Origin: Prochlorococcus sp. AG-459-E08
Lineage (GTDB): Bacteria; Cyanobacteriota; Cyanobacteriia; PCC-6307; Cyanobiaceae
Reading direction: 5' to 3'
Length of the DNA: 64,000 bases
NCBI GenBank assembly: GCA_003209425.1
Contig: QCRB01000003.1
Coordinates: 27,208-91,207 of the forward strand
Of the stretch, positions 21,281 through 32,664 are shown piece by piece (the first letter of the stretch is position 1; each line of letters begins with the position of its first letter). A program made the translations under genes and the position numbers. The notes below the pieces were generated by a model. It was not told where the DNA came from. It saw only the letters and a program-made list of their open reading frames with translations, and made no database searches.

Positions 21281-23044
21281 TTAACTGCCAATTATTTTTT
21301 CTAGCAAGGCATTTTTTTCACAAATTTCATTTTCTGGATCAACATCAACTTTAATTATTACAGATTTCTGGATAGAAATGCTCCAATCTAATGCCTCTCG
21401 TAATTTTTTAAAATTTGCCACACTTTTAAACTTTACTTGATAGCCCTCTGCGAGTTTTGGCCAGTTTATTTCTTTTGGCATAAGAAATAGTTTTTTTAAT
21501 TCATCTTCTTTTAAATTTTTTTTATAAATACGATTAAATATATTTCCGCCATTATTATTTATTAGAAGAATTGTTAAATTCATATCGATTGAATTTTCAA
21601 TCAGCCAACCGTTTATATCATGAATAAAAGCCAAATCTCCAGTCACAAGAAGTAGAGGATTTTTAATTCTAGAAATACCTAATGCAATAGATAAAGTACC
21701 GTCTATGCCGGAAGCGCCCCTAAAGCTGAAACAATTTCTTGTTAAAGTACCATTTTCTGAAAATGTGAGCCAATCTCTAATCGGGCTACTCGCAGAGAGC
21801 ATTATAGGATTTTCAGTTGGCCAAAGTTTTGGAACAAGATTTGCAAGCATATACTCAGTAATTTGATGATCATCAGTAATTTTTTCTTTTAAAATTTTTT
21901 TAATCTGCTCGCCTTCCTCCATTAGACCTAGAGCCATGGGAGTAAGAGACTTTTTGTTTTTATCTTTAATTGATAATTCTTCTAACAAGAGAGTAGTAAA
22001 ATTTAATAGCCCAAAATCATATTCAAATGATTTTTTTAAAGGGTCCAATTTTCTGTGGTTTTTTTCTTTTATAAGAATTTGTATCCCTTTGAAGTTTATT
22101 AAAAACTTTTCCAAATCAATTGAGGATGACATAGGGCCAATCCTCAAAAGTTGATGACAATTTATTGAATTTTTATTTTTTTTTAAGACTAATTCCCAAT
22201 TCACGACAAGTCCTCTCAAACCAGAATAAACACCTGAAACAGGATCAGCAAATACTGGCCAACCAGTAATCTCTTGTAATCGTTCTAAAGACCTATTGAA
22301 AGAAGTTAAATCATTTATGGAACCTTGATAGGGACCTACCAAAATAATGCCGGATTTATCTAAATTTAAATTTTCTGAAATTTCGAAGAATTTGTTTTTA
22401 TCAGACTTTATTTCAACTTCCTGAAATATATATTTTTTCTTTAAATAAATTCTCTCAAAAACCTCTAAAACATTTTTTTTATTTAAAAATGAAATATCTA
22501 AAGGCTTATCTATAGGAATATTTAAATGAATAGGACCAGGGAAGGTTGATATTTGTTTATCAATAGTTCGAACTAAATTCAAGATTTCATTTTCTTGTGT
22601 TTCATGAAGTCCATTTAGATTTGTGCTTAAAACTCTTCTGCAGACTGAACTCAAAAAATCTTCTTGATTTACTGTTTGATTGGCGCCACAATTTTTTAAT
22701 CTTAAGGGTCTATCAGCAGTAAGAAATATAATACCTTTACAAGATCGGTCTGCCTCAACTGCTGCTGGCAATAAGTTACTTACAGCAGTCCCAGAAGTCG
22801 TAATAACTAAAGAAAGATTCCCTGATGCAGCAGAAATTCCAAGAGAATGAAATCCCGCAGATCTCTCATCTATAGAATTAAAAATATTTACAAGTCCTAA
22901 CTTATTTAATTCTCCAGCAGCTATTGCTAAAGGTGCTGATCTACTTCCAGGACATATTATTAAATTTTGAACTCCTATTTTTATGAGAAGATTCAAAAGT
23001 TGTAAACTTCTAAGAAAATTTTTGCATTCAATAGATGATGTCAT
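21281..23044 (-). CDS. menD: 2-succinyl-5-enolpyruvyl-6-hydroxy-3-cyclohexene-1-carboxylate synthase
   Basis: [34 protein letters not shown], ThDP region [13 protein letters not shown]; adjacent to menB. Confidence 0.95.
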   Translation of the reverse strand: MTSSIECKNFLRSLQLLNLLIKIGVQNLIICPGSRSAPLAIAAGELNKLGLVNIFNSIDERSAGFHSLGISAASGNLSLVITTSGTAVSNLLPAAVEADRSCKGIIFLTADRPLRLKNCGANQTVNQEDFLSSVCRRVLSTNLNGLHETQENEILNLVRTIDKQISTFPGPIHLNIPIDKPLDISFLNKKNVLEVFERIYLKKKYIFQEVEIKSDKNKFFEISENLNLDKSGIILVGPYQGSINDLTSFNRSLERLQEITGWPVFADPVSGVYSGLRGLVVNWELVLKKNKNSINCHQLLRIGPMSSSIDLEKFLINFKGIQILIKEKNHRKLDPLKKSFEYDFGLLNFTTLLLEELSIKDKNKKSLTPMALGLMEEGEQIKKILKEKITDDHQITEYMLANLVPKLWPTENPIMLSASSPIRDWLTFSENGTLTRNCFSFRGASGIDGTLSIALGISRIKNPLLLVTGDLAFIHDINGWLIENSIDMNLTILLINNNGGNIFNRIYKKNLKEDELKKLFLMPKEINWPKLAEGYQVKFKSVANFKKLREALDWSISIQKSVIIKVDVDPENEICEKNALLEKIIGS

Positions 23045-23094
23045 AATTTATATAAATGCTTTGGGATTTTCCTTATAACTGAATTAAATAAAAC

Positions 23095-23679
23095 ATGTCT
23101 ACAACTCAAGAAAAAAGAAATTCAATAATAAAGGATTTAAAAAATCTTTTAATCTGGATATCTATAGCTTTAATTATACGATGGCAGGTTATAGAGCCAA
23201 GATGGATTCCATCTGGTTCAATGCTTCCAACTCTTCAAATACAAGATAAAATTCTTGTTGAAAAACTAACTCCCAAAATCACATCCAAATCAAATCTTTC
23301 AAAATTAAAAAATAAAATAGTTGTTTTTAACGTTCCGGAACAATTAATTAATGCTGGTTATGAAGCAGATACTGCACTAATAAAAAGAGTAATTGGAATA
23401 CCTGGAGACAAGGTAGAAGTAAGAGATGGTAACCTTTACTTAAATGATATCGCTCAAAACAATTACGTTTTTGACAAAAATATTAATTATTCAATGGACC
23501 CATTTATTGTCCCAGAAGAATCATTATGGGTGATGGGAGATAATAGAAATAACAGTATGGACTCACATATTTGGGGATTTTTACCCTATGAAAAGGTTAT
23601 TGGTAAAGCTATTTTTAGATATTGGCCTTTCAATAAAATTGGACCTATTCGGTTCCCTACCCTTAATAATTTAGATTAA
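23095..23679 (+). CDS. lepB: Signal peptidase I
   Basis: EPRWIPSGSMLPTLQ (Ser), ALIKRVIGIPGDKVEVRDG (Lys), VMGDNRNNSMDSHIWGFLP. Confidence 0.95.
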   Translation: MSTTQEKRNSIIKDLKNLLIWISIALIIRWQVIEPRWIPSGSMLPTLQIQDKILVEKLTPKITSKSNLSKLKNKIVVFNVPEQLINAGYEADTALIKRVIGIPGDKVEVRDGNLYLNDIAQNNYVFDKNINYSMDPFIVPEESLWVMGDNRNNSMDSHIWGFLPYEKVIGKAIFRYWPFNKIGPIRFPTLNNLD

Positions 23680-23724
23680 TGGGTACTTGATGTTGTAGGG
23701 TTTTCATATGTTGAAGGTGTAGAA

Positions 23725-24060
23725 ATGTTTAATCCAGAATTTCTTGCTACTGAAAATAATGATTCAAACGATGAGAATGATCTAATCCAATATTTACAAA
23801 AACAATCTCCAGAAGTTCTGCAAAGAGTAGCAAAGTCAGCTAGTGAAGATATTCAAGAAATTATTAGACATAATGTTCAAGGTCTTCTTGGAATGCTTCC
23901 TTCAGATCAATTTGATGTAAAAATAACATCTTCAAAAGACAACATTGCTAATTTATTATCTTCTGCAATGATGACAGGATATTTCTTAAGACAAATGGAG
24001 CAAAGAAAAGAGCTTGAACAAACTCTTAAAAATGATGAAAACATGTCTATTCAAGAATAG
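23725..24060 (+). CDS. DUF760 family protein
   Basis: LIQYLQKQSPEVLQRVAKSASEDIQEIIRHNVQGLLGMLPSDQFDVKI...LLSSAMMTGYFLRQMEQR matches the cyanobacterial/plastid DUF760 pattern. Confidence 0.8.
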   Translation: MFNPEFLATENNDSNDENDLIQYLQKQSPEVLQRVAKSASEDIQEIIRHNVQGLLGMLPSDQFDVKITSSKDNIANLLSSAMMTGYFLRQMEQRKELEQTLKNDENMSIQE

Positions 24061-24063
24061 TTT

Positions 24064-25236
24064 TTAAAGATTTACTTCTTCAGGAATTATTCCTAGTTCA
24101 AACAACTTTTTATATAAACCCATTAAAAATTTATTATCCTCAGGAAGTTTGTCCCACTTTTGGGAATTAATTTCATTAATTAATTTTTGACAATCTTCTA
24201 TTGTAAATTTTATAGGGGCCGTAAAATGAGCTGGAATTAAATATTCCATATCTTCAAAAGACTTGATATTTTCTAACCATTTAAGTAAAACTTCTTTTGA
24301 ACGCGGAAAAATTAATTTTTGTAAAACTGGTGCAATTTGAATCTTAGGAGTATCTTTACCCATTATTTCAATAAGAGAGGATTCCCAATCTTCATCCCAT
24401 GAAAAGGGATAAATACCGAAATGAGATCTCCAATTTCTAAGGTCTTTTTTGAATGAATACTTAAATATTTTTTTTAAAGGTGGAATATTTAATTTTCCTG
24501 GTTTCAAAAAAGAAGAAAACAAGACTAACCTTTTCCATCCTTTTTTTCTTTGCTCGATGGAGTCAATCAAAGGTTCATCTCCTCTCTCTCTAGCATGAAA
24601 AAGAAGTGGTGTTGGATCAAAATTAAATATCTCAGGTGGTGTTGAGTCTATTCCAACTATTGCATCTGTTACATGAAGAGTTTTTGTAGGATAATGAAAA
24701 CAGCTTATCTCCTGATATCTTCCAAGACCTAAATTCAGTGGACCTAATGAAGACCACTTAAAGGAGTTTGAATGTGGAGTACCATCCTCAAACAGTAATC
24801 TTGATCTTTTTGATGGAATTCCTAAAAAATCTAGTGGGAGATTTATGGGGAAACTCCATTGTCCAGGACAAAGCCAAATTTCTGCATCTTTAAAAATTCT
24901 TGAAAGAGCTGGCAGTCCGATTTTATGTTCTAGTCCAGAGGCACTCGGTAGAATTATTGTTTTTACGTTGCCGTGAATCGCAATTAGTTTTTCTAACTCA
25001 TTTATTAATTCTTTTGTCGGAGGTAGTGGATTTATTAGCATCAATCCATCATCAACCTTTATTACCGTCATTCTTATTGGAACCGCCACATAATAAAGTC
25101 CCTGTATTTGTTCCAAGGACCATATTTGATCAGGAATTAATTCTCTGAAAATTGTTTTCTTTTTTCCATAAGGATATAAGGGGAATAATGGCCACCAATT
25201 CCATTTTTTATTTAAAGTTTCTTCCAACACTATCAT
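24064..25236 (-). CDS. DUF4336 family protein
   Basis: KVDDGLMLINPLPPTKELINELEKL...TIILPSASGLEHKIGLPALSRIF resembles metallo-beta-lactamase-fold DUF4336 proteins. Confidence 0.7.
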   Translation of the reverse strand: MIVLEETLNKKWNWWPLFPLYPYGKKKTIFRELIPDQIWSLEQIQGLYYVAVPIRMTVIKVDDGLMLINPLPPTKELINELEKLIAIHGNVKTIILPSASGLEHKIGLPALSRIFKDAEIWLCPGQWSFPINLPLDFLGIPSKRSRLLFEDGTPHSNSFKWSSLGPLNLGLGRYQEISCFHYPTKTLHVTDAIVGIDSTPPEIFNFDPTPLLFHARERGDEPLIDSIEQRKKGWKRLVLFSSFLKPGKLNIPPLKKIFKYSFKKDLRNWRSHFGIYPFSWDEDWESSLIEIMGKDTPKIQIAPVLQKLIFPRSKEVLLKWLENIKSFEDMEYLIPAHFTAPIKFTIEDCQKLINEINSQKWDKLPEDNKFLMGLYKKLFELGIIPEEVNL

Positions 25237-26105
25237 TTATAATCATTAAATAATTTCTTTAACTTAAATATTCCGTATCTTGGAGCGAATAAAAAGGCAA
25301 ATAAAAATATAAAAGTTTGTGCTAAGACAATTGATCCACCTGTTTCAAGATCAAACCAAAAACTAACATAGATTCCTATTAGGCTTGAGATAATGGCACT
25401 TAATACTGAAATTACCGTCATATTATCGAACTTATCCGTGAGTAAATATGCTGTAGCCCCTGGTGTAATCAACATTGCAACTACTAAAATAATTCCAACA
25501 GACTGTAAGCCCACAACAGCTGCCAAAGATAAACATGTGAGCAGTAAATAATGAAGAAAAAACACGTTAATCCCAACTGTTTTTGCATGCCTAGGATCAA
25601 AACAATAAAGCATTAAATCTTTTCTAAAAATTGATAAAAGTATTACTACCAATAAAGAAATGAATATGGTTTGTTTTACATCTGAAAGTGATATTCCTAA
25701 TGGACTACCAAAAAGAATAGAATGCAGATCAATATTGCTTTTAATCTTAGAAACCAATACGATTCCAAGAGCGAAAAATCCAGTAAATACCAACCCAATA
25801 ACAGTATCTTCCTTAACCCTAGATTTCTGCTTAATAAACCCTATCAAGGCAACAGAACCAACCCCGAAAATAAATGCCCCTAATGAGAAAGGAAGACCTA
25901 ATGCATAAGCAACCACAACACCAGGCATTACCGAATGTGAAACTGCATCTCCCATTAAAGCCCATCCTTTAAGAGTCAAATAACTTGATAGAAATCCACA
26001 AACAGCTGCAACTAATGAACTCATAAGAAGTGCTTTTCTCATGAAATCATGAGTTAAAGGATCTTTGATGAATGAATCTAAAGTTAAAAAAGAACAGAGC
26101 TCCAT
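25233..26105 (-). CDS. Manganese/zinc-type ABC transporter permease
   Basis: ABC-3 family: LSSYLTLKGWALMGDAVSHSVMPGVVVAYALG; VGIILVVAMLITPGATAYLLT. Confidence 0.92.
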   Translation of the reverse strand: MELCSFLTLDSFIKDPLTHDFMRKALLMSSLVAAVCGFLSSYLTLKGWALMGDAVSHSVMPGVVVAYALGLPFSLGAFIFGVGSVALIGFIKQKSRVKEDTVIGLVFTGFFALGIVLVSKIKSNIDLHSILFGSPLGISLSDVKQTIFISLLVVILLSIFRKDLMLYCFDPRHAKTVGINVFFLHYLLLTCLSLAAVVGLQSVGIILVVAMLITPGATAYLLTDKFDNMTVISVLSAIISSLIGIYVSFWFDLETGGSIVLAQTFIFLFAFLFAPRYGIFKLKKLFNDYK

Positions 26106-26117
26106 ACAATTTAAAAT

Positions 26118-26882
26118 TTAGGATTCAGGTCCAAACAAGGAATCAGGTGAGATCCCTCCAAAAGTGGTTGTAATATTTTCAGGGGTAAACACTTCAGAGG
26201 TTTCGCCATAAGCTACAACAGTTTTATTTATTAAAAGAACCAAATCACAAAATTCACGGACATGAATCATATCGTGCGTTGATAATAATATGGTTTTCCC
26301 CTCATTTTTAAATTGAATAAATAATTCCGAGATAAGTTTCTCAGTTCTTATATCAACACCTGAAAAAGGCTCATCAAGAAGTAATATTGATGCTCTTTGC
26401 GCAATTGCTCTAGCCAAAAAAGTTCGTTTTCTCTGACCTCCAGATAAGTTTCCAATAGGTGTAGATAAATGATCAGTAAGATCAACTCTCTCAATAGCAT
26501 CTTTAACCGCCTGAACATCAGACTCTCTAGGAGACCTAAAAATATTCATCGAACCATATCTTCCCATCATCACTACATCCCAAACACTTATTGGAAATTG
26601 ACTATCAATTCCCTCATTTTGAGGAACATAAGCAATTGTCTGATCTTTTTGAGCAGATCTTACTGACTCTCCATTTATTCTAATTTTTCCCTTTGAAATA
26701 TTTACAAAACCAGTTAAAGCATTAAAAAAAGTTGTTTTGCCAGCCCCGTTCATCCCTACTAACCCACAAATCTGGCCAGGTTTCAATCTTAAATTGGCAT
26801 CATACAAAGCCACCTTACCGTTGTAATCTACGCAAATATTCTCTGCCTCAATCCTAAAGTTTTGATAATTGATTGTTTCCAT
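26118..26882 (-). CDS. Manganese/zinc-type ABC transporter ATP-binding protein
   Basis: Walker A GMNGAGKTT, signature LSGGQRKR, Walker B ILLLDEPFSGVD. Confidence 0.94.
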   Translation of the reverse strand: METINYQNFRIEAENICVDYNGKVALYDANLRLKPGQICGLVGMNGAGKTTFFNALTGFVNISKGKIRINGESVRSAQKDQTIAYVPQNEGIDSQFPISVWDVVMMGRYGSMNIFRSPRESDVQAVKDAIERVDLTDHLSTPIGNLSGGQRKRTFLARAIAQRASILLLDEPFSGVDIRTEKLISELFIQFKNEGKTILLSTHDMIHVREFCDLVLLINKTVVAYGETSEVFTPENITTTFGGISPDSLFGPES

Positions 26883-26885
26883 AAT

Positions 26886-27794
26886 TCAAAAAAGCCCTTT
26901 TTTTATCAAATCCAAATTATGCTCAAGCATTTTTATATAGGAACTAGCAGGGCCACTTTCATCAGATAATGAATCAACAAAAAGATTTCCTCCAAAATTA
27001 GCCCCAGTTTCATTTGCAACAACCATTTGAGATTCGTTACTTACAGTACTTTCGCAAAATACAGATGGAACATTTTTTTCTTTAACTAGTGAGATTGTTC
27101 TTGCCATTCTTTTAGGTGTAATTTGACTCTCAGCGTTAACTGGCCACAAATAAACTTCCTCTAATCCATAATCATTTGTTAAATACGAAAAAGCACCTTC
27201 ACAACTTACTAGATACCTCCTGTCTTTATTTAAGTTATTAATAAAAAGTGAGAATTCTTTATCTATTTTAGAAAGTTTATCTTTATAAATTTTTCCATTT
27301 TCTTCAAATAATGTTCTTTTGGATGGCCTCAATTCTGATAAAGAATCCACGAGAATATCTACGTATAGGATCCCTCTTTTTGGAGAAATCCAAGCATGAG
27401 GATTGGGTTTCCCTTTATAAAAATCTTCACTGATAAAAATAGGATCTAAATCTTCCGCGACAGTAATTCTTTTAACTTTTAAATTAGAAACAAATTTTTC
27501 AGCCCATAATTCAAATCCAAATCCATTATCAATAAAAACAAAAGCACTAGAGGCATTTACCAAATCACTTGGAGTTGGTTGGTAGCCATGAACTTCAACT
27601 CCAGGTTTAGTTATTGATCTAATAATAAAATCATCTTTTGCAACATTGCTAATTATGTCCGCCAAAACAGTGAAACTTGCCAGTATCACTTCTTTAGTTT
27701 CATTATTATTTGATATTTTCTTACATGAGCCTGAAGTAAGAGAAAGAAGAAACAACAAACTAAAAAAAAGAATTTTTTTTCTCATGTTTAACAT
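26886..27794 (-). CDS. Manganese/zinc-type ABC transporter substrate-binding lipoprotein
   Basis: Lipobox-like LTSGSC; HGYQPTPSDLVNASSAFVFIDNGFGFELW; NPHAWISPKRGI; cluster A-I SBP features. Confidence 0.92.
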   Translation of the reverse strand: MLNMRKKILFFSLLFLLSLTSGSCKKISNNNETKEVILASFTVLADIISNVAKDDFIIRSITKPGVEVHGYQPTPSDLVNASSAFVFIDNGFGFELWAEKFVSNLKVKRITVAEDLDPIFISEDFYKGKPNPHAWISPKRGILYVDILVDSLSELRPSKRTLFEENGKIYKDKLSKIDKEFSLFINNLNKDRRYLVSCEGAFSYLTNDYGLEEVYLWPVNAESQITPKRMARTISLVKEKNVPSVFCESTVSNESQMVVANETGANFGGNLFVDSLSDESGPASSYIKMLEHNLDLIKKGLF

Positions 27795-27805
27795 TCATCA
27801 TTAGA

Positions 27806-29140
27806 TTATGAACTAAATGAAAGTTTCATAAGTGGTTTCCTAAGATCAGAAATAAATCCTTTCCAATTTATTTTTTCTTTTTCAAAAGCTTTTTCAACAA
27901 TTTTTTCAGAATTTTTCTTGATAAAGTCTAAATCAGGTTCTTCTACACCTTTTGTTATTGCCATGAAATCAGCCAAAGAACTTGATACTACTCTTGTTAA
28001 ATAAGCAGCACTCACAGCCTGAAATGTTCCAGAGACAAGCCAATTTGGGCCATGTAATTTTGTTATGCCAATTAGAGTCTGTCCACTCCATTCAATAACT
28101 CCCTGAGCAATTGCAGTCTTTAAAATCTCTTTGGATACTTTATCTAAAATTTCAGGAGACCAATTACATCCCCATATAGACTTAATTTCTTTAATCATTA
28201 AAGAATTTAGTACTGTCATTGCCATAACATCAATTGATGGGATAGGAGATAAGAAAACAGTTGTTGCTACAAGAATTTGATTTTTTCTTTGTATACCTTT
28301 TAACTGCATTCTTCTAATCCCTTCAATTTCAGATTGCCATTCAACATGAAGTTCTTTCAAGAGCCTTTTTTTTGTATTTTTAATATTTTTAGATGAACTT
28401 ATGAAAAACTTCCTTAAGGAAAAAGGTATGTTGGTTATTTCATTTTTATTCACATCAAAAGTAATAATTTTGTTTAAAAAGTCACTTGAAATTTGAGACT
28501 TTAAGTCTTCTATCTGATTCTTGGCTTCTATTTGGTTGGAAGTTAAAGCCACCAACCAGATTGGCATATTTTTAGGAAACTTTTCTAGCCACAAAAAATC
28601 ATTTGCCGATAAAGGCAAGTTTATAAAATACAAGATTGCATCACTTTTCAAAGCTTCTTCTGGAATAACTTGAGAAGAATTGTATTTAGGCAGTTTTTCG
28701 TATAAATCAAAGTCAAACTTATCTGCTTTAAAATTACTTTTCAAAAAAGATTGAAAACCTTGATAATCTTTTTGTCCAATGCAACTTATTTTTTCTATTT
28801 CACATCTATTAAGAATCGATTCAAGTAGTTTTTGTCTTTTTGAATTCTGTTTTTCTAATTCATTTGTTACTTCAAGTTCTTCAAAAAAATTTAAATCTTC
28901 ATTGCATAAATTTATCCAACCATCTAAATTATTTGGCTCATTAAATTTAGGCTTATCATTCTTCAAGTAAAAATATCCCCCCAAACACAAAGCAAAAAAT
29001 CCTATTGAACCTCCTGCAAAATGAATTAAGTCACTTACAAACCATTCCCCAAAACTTAAAAATAATAAGATAAAAAGAAGATTTTTTTTTGGAAACTTTA
29101 TGAAATCCTTTAAAAGGTTGTCTTTACTAATATCAAACAC
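27806..29140 (-). CDS. DUF697 membrane protein with degenerate GTPase-like region
   Basis: C-terminal ATTVFLSPIPSIDVMAMTVLNSLMIKEIKSIWG...AYLTRVVSSSLADFM is DUF697-like; N-terminal half has no recognisable P-loop. Confidence 0.75.
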   Translation of the reverse strand: MFDISKDNLLKDFIKFPKKNLLFILLFLSFGEWFVSDLIHFAGGSIGFFALCLGGYFYLKNDKPKFNEPNNLDGWINLCNEDLNFFEELEVTNELEKQNSKRQKLLESILNRCEIEKISCIGQKDYQGFQSFLKSNFKADKFDFDLYEKLPKYNSSQVIPEEALKSDAILYFINLPLSANDFLWLEKFPKNMPIWLVALTSNQIEAKNQIEDLKSQISSDFLNKIITFDVNKNEITNIPFSLRKFFISSSKNIKNTKKRLLKELHVEWQSEIEGIRRMQLKGIQRKNQILVATTVFLSPIPSIDVMAMTVLNSLMIKEIKSIWGCNWSPEILDKVSKEILKTAIAQGVIEWSGQTLIGITKLHGPNWLVSGTFQAVSAAYLTRVVSSSLADFMAITKGVEEPDLDFIKKNSEKIVEKAFEKEKINWKGFISDLRKPLMKLSFSS

Positions 29141-29305
29141 AATACTTTATTTTTCTAACTTTATTTTAATGCAAGTTGTGAATGAGAAAAGCAAAATTTC
29201 ATAAGTCGTTAATCAAAAGATAAAAATTTAAGCCTTTTTAAAAGACTTCTTGCATAACAAGATGCTAAGTTAATAGACTATTTAAATAACTTAAGAAAAA
29301 TCAAG

Positions 29306-29728
29306 ATGTCTAATTCAAATTTCAGCAATAATCCTGGACAAGAAAATTACAGAGGTCGTACTAACAATGAAAGATCTAATTTCAGAGATAGATCGGGCGG
29401 CAGAAGAGATGGAGGAGGATTCCGCATAAGATTGAGTGATAACGAAATGAAAGCTGTTAAATCAATACAAGAGACCTTTCAATTAAGATCTACCGTTGCA
29501 GTTTTGGGTTTCTCTGTTAGAACACTTAGCGAAATGATCAAAGACGAAAAATTGATTGCATCAATCACAGAATATGCAAAAAATAATAAAAACTCTTCTC
29601 CAAGTAGACAATCACAAAATCCTTATGAAGGAAAGACAAAAACAGCACCTGACCCTTTTGCAAGACCTGTTAAAAGTACATCAACTGAAGAGATTCAATC
29701 TAGCGAAGTAGAAGAGGATGGCAAATAA
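29306..29728 (+). CDS. Arg/Gly-rich hypothetical protein with possible ribbon-helix-helix core
   Basis: NYRGRTNNERSNFRDRSGGRRDGGGFRIRLSDNEMKAVKSIQETFQLRSTVAVLGFSVRTLSEMIKDEKL; 140 aa, stop overlaps trpS start. Confidence 0.7.
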   Translation: MSNSNFSNNPGQENYRGRTNNERSNFRDRSGGRRDGGGFRIRLSDNEMKAVKSIQETFQLRSTVAVLGFSVRTLSEMIKDEKLIASITEYAKNNKNSSPSRQSQNPYEGKTKTAPDPFARPVKSTSTEEIQSSEVEEDGK

Positions 29729-30734
29729 AAAAAGAATTCTTTCGGGAGTTCAACCAACTGGTGATTTACATATTGGGAATTGGCTTGGGGCCATAAATAA
29801 TTGGGTTACGCTTCAAAAGCAATATGAAACATTTCTATGTGTAGTTGATTTGCACGCAATAACAGCCTCATATAATCCCAAAGAATTATCCAAGAACACT
29901 ATCTCTACTGCGGCTTTATACGTCGCTTGTGGAATAGATCCCAAAATATGCTCAATTTTTGTCCAAAGTCAGATTTCAGCACATTCAGAACTTTGTTGGA
30001 TATTAAATTGCATGACCCCAATAAATTGGATGGAAAGAATGATTCAATTCAAAGAAAAATCCATACAACAAGGGAATAATGTATCTATTGGATTATTTGA
30101 CTATCCAATACTGATGGCTGCAGACATTCTTCTTTATGACGCTGACTTCGTACCAGTAGGTGAGGACCAAAAACAACATCTTGAACTTGCCAGAGATATT
30201 GCACAACAGAGAATTAATGCCAGATTTAGTAAGGATAAAAATATTTTAAAAATCCCTCAACCAATCATCATGAAGAATGGTTCAAAAATAATGAGTTTAA
30301 TTGATGGTTCAAAAAAGATGAGCAAGAGTGATCCTAATGAGGGGAGTCGCATTAACTTATTAGATCCTCCTGAAATAATCACAAAAAAAATAAAAAGAGC
30401 AAAAAGTGACAGTTACACAGGAATAGAATTTAACAACCCTGAAAGACCAGAATCTAAAAATCTTTTGATGATTTATTCAATATTATCTGGTAAAGAAATA
30501 TCTCAATGTGAAAAAGAATTCTCAGAGACTGGATGGGGGACATTTAAAAAATTAATTACTGAACAACTTATTGAATCACTAGAACCTATTCAGAAAAAAT
30601 ATAAATTACTAATTAATGATCCCTATCAATTAAATAAAATCCTAGATGAAGGGAAGGAAAAGGCTGAAGATTTAGCAAATCAGACTTTAAAAAGAGTTAA
30701 ATCAAAATTGGGATTCTTTGAAATGGAGAAATAA
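29718..30734 (+). CDS. trpS: Tryptophanyl-tRNA synthetase
   Basis: SGVQPTGDLHIGNWLGAI, GEDQKQHLELARDIA, KKMSKSDPNEGS. Confidence 0.96.
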   Translation: MANKKRILSGVQPTGDLHIGNWLGAINNWVTLQKQYETFLCVVDLHAITASYNPKELSKNTISTAALYVACGIDPKICSIFVQSQISAHSELCWILNCMTPINWMERMIQFKEKSIQQGNNVSIGLFDYPILMAADILLYDADFVPVGEDQKQHLELARDIAQQRINARFSKDKNILKIPQPIIMKNGSKIMSLIDGSKKMSKSDPNEGSRINLLDPPEIITKKIKRAKSDSYTGIEFNNPERPESKNLLMIYSILSGKEISQCEKEFSETGWGTFKKLITEQLIESLEPIQKKYKLLINDPYQLNKILDEGKEKAEDLANQTLKRVKSKLGFFEMEK

Positions 30735-30737
30735 ATT

Positions 30738-32654
30738 ATGCCAATAATTACTTTGCCTGATGGTTCAAAAAAGGATTTTGAAAAATCTGTAACTATTCTA
30801 GAAATTGCCCAGAGTATAGGTGCTGGATTAGCTAAAGCAACAATTGCTGGGAAGGTAAATGATGTTCTTCTTGATGCAACAATTCCAATAAGTCAAGATT
30901 CCAAAGTTGTAATCATCACATCAAAAGATAAAGAAGGAATTGAAATAATAAGACATTCCTTTGCTCACCTTATTGGTCATGCAGTTAAGCAGATTTACCC
31001 CAATATTAAAATGGCAATTGGGCCTGTAATTGAAGATGGTTTTTACTACGACATTTTTTCTGAATACAGATTTACTCCTGAAGATTTAATAAAGATTGAA
31101 GAAAGAATAAACAGCTTAATTAAAAAAGATTACGATGTAAAAATTCTTCAAGTTTCCAAAGAAGAGGCAATAAAAACTTTTAAAAAAAGAGATGAGATTT
31201 TTAAATTACGAATAATTGAAGGAATTCCTGAAGAAGGTCTCATAAATTTATACAAGCACGAAGAATATATCGACATGTGTAGAGGGCCTCACGTACCCAA
31301 CACAAGGCATTTGAGATATTTCAAGTTACTTAAATTATCAGGTTCATACTGGAGGGGTAATAGTGAAAATGAATCATTACAGAGAATATATGGTACTGCA
31401 TGGGCTAAAGAAAAAGAGCTCAAAGATTATTTAACAAGAATTGAAGAGGCGGAAAAAAGAGATCATAGAAAACTTGGGAAAAAACATTCACTTTTTCATA
31501 TACAAGAAGAATCTCCAGGAATGATTTTTTGGCATCCAAATGGATGGACAATCTACCAGGTGCTAGAAAAATACATAAGAGAAATTCTTAAAAAAAATGA
31601 TTATTTAGAAATTAAAACCCCACAAGCTGTTGATAAATCTCTTTGGGAAAAATCCGGTCATTGGGAAAAATTTAGAGACGATATGTTCACTACTGCATCA
31701 GAAAATCGAACTTATGCAATTAAACCAATGAATTGTCCATGCCATATTCAAGTATTTAATCAAGGTTTAAAAAGTTATAAGGATTTACCTATTCGTCTTG
31801 CTGAATTTGGTTCTTGTCACAGAAATGAGCCCTCTGGTGCACTACACGGATTAATGAGAGTAAGAAACTTTACTCAAGATGATGCACACATATTCTGTAC
31901 AGAAGAGCAAATTCAAGAAGAGGTATCTATTTTTATAGATCTTGTTTTCGAAGTTTATAAGACTTTTGGTTTTAATGAAATCATTATCAAATTATCAACC
32001 CGTCCTGAAAAAAGGGTAGGTAGTGAAGAGATTTGGGATAAATCAGAGGAGGCTCTTACAAAAGCTCTTGACAATAAAAATCTAAAATGGGAACTCCAAC
32101 CAGGAGAAGGTGCTTTTTATGGTCCGAAAATTGAATTCTCGTTAAAAGATTGTCTTAATAGAGTCTGGCAATGCGGAACTATTCAGGTTGATTTCTCAAT
32201 GCCTATAAGATTAGACGCAACTTATGTAGATATTGATAATGAGAAAAGGAATCCAGTTATGCTTCATAGAGCAATTTTAGGATCCTTTGAAAGATTTATT
32301 GGAATCTTAATTGAACAATATGAGGCAAAATTCCCAATTTGGCTCGCGCCTTATCAAATAATTTTATTAAGCATTACTGATAGAAATATTGAAAAGTGTT
32401 TAAAGTTTAATGAATCAATAAATAATAATGGTTACCGATCAAAAGTTGATATTAGGAATGAAAAAATAGGATATAAAATAAGGGAGGCAACTCTCGGGAG
32501 AGTTCCCTTAATTGCAGTTATTGGAGATAAAGAAGAAAGAATTGATTCGGTCGCCTTAAGAGCTTTGGATGGGACAAATTTAGGGATTTTCAATTTACCT
32601 AATCTTTACAAATTAATGGATGAATTAATAGAAAAAAAAGGTAGAACAGAATAA
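30738..32654 (+). CDS. thrS: Threonyl-tRNA synthetase
   Basis: TGS domain, [56 protein letters not shown]. Confidence 0.97.
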   Translation: MPIITLPDGSKKDFEKSVTILEIAQSIGAGLAKATIAGKVNDVLLDATIPISQDSKVVIITSKDKEGIEIIRHSFAHLIGHAVKQIYPNIKMAIGPVIEDGFYYDIFSEYRFTPEDLIKIEERINSLIKKDYDVKILQVSKEEAIKTFKKRDEIFKLRIIEGIPEEGLINLYKHEEYIDMCRGPHVPNTRHLRYFKLLKLSGSYWRGNSENESLQRIYGTAWAKEKELKDYLTRIEEAEKRDHRKLGKKHSLFHIQEESPGMIFWHPNGWTIYQVLEKYIREILKKNDYLEIKTPQAVDKSLWEKSGHWEKFRDDMFTTASENRTYAIKPMNCPCHIQVFNQGLKSYKDLPIRLAEFGSCHRNEPSGALHGLMRVRNFTQDDAHIFCTEEQIQEEVSIFIDLVFEVYKTFGFNEIIIKLSTRPEKRVGSEEIWDKSEEALTKALDNKNLKWELQPGEGAFYGPKIEFSLKDCLNRVWQCGTIQVDFSMPIRLDATYVDIDNEKRNPVMLHRAILGSFERFIGILIEQYEAKFPIWLAPYQIILLSITDRNIEKCLKFNESINNNGYRSKVDIRNEKIGYKIREATLGRVPLIAVIGDKEERIDSVALRALDGTNLGIFNLPNLYKLMDELIEKKGRTE

Positions 32655-32664
32655 TTTCAAAAAT

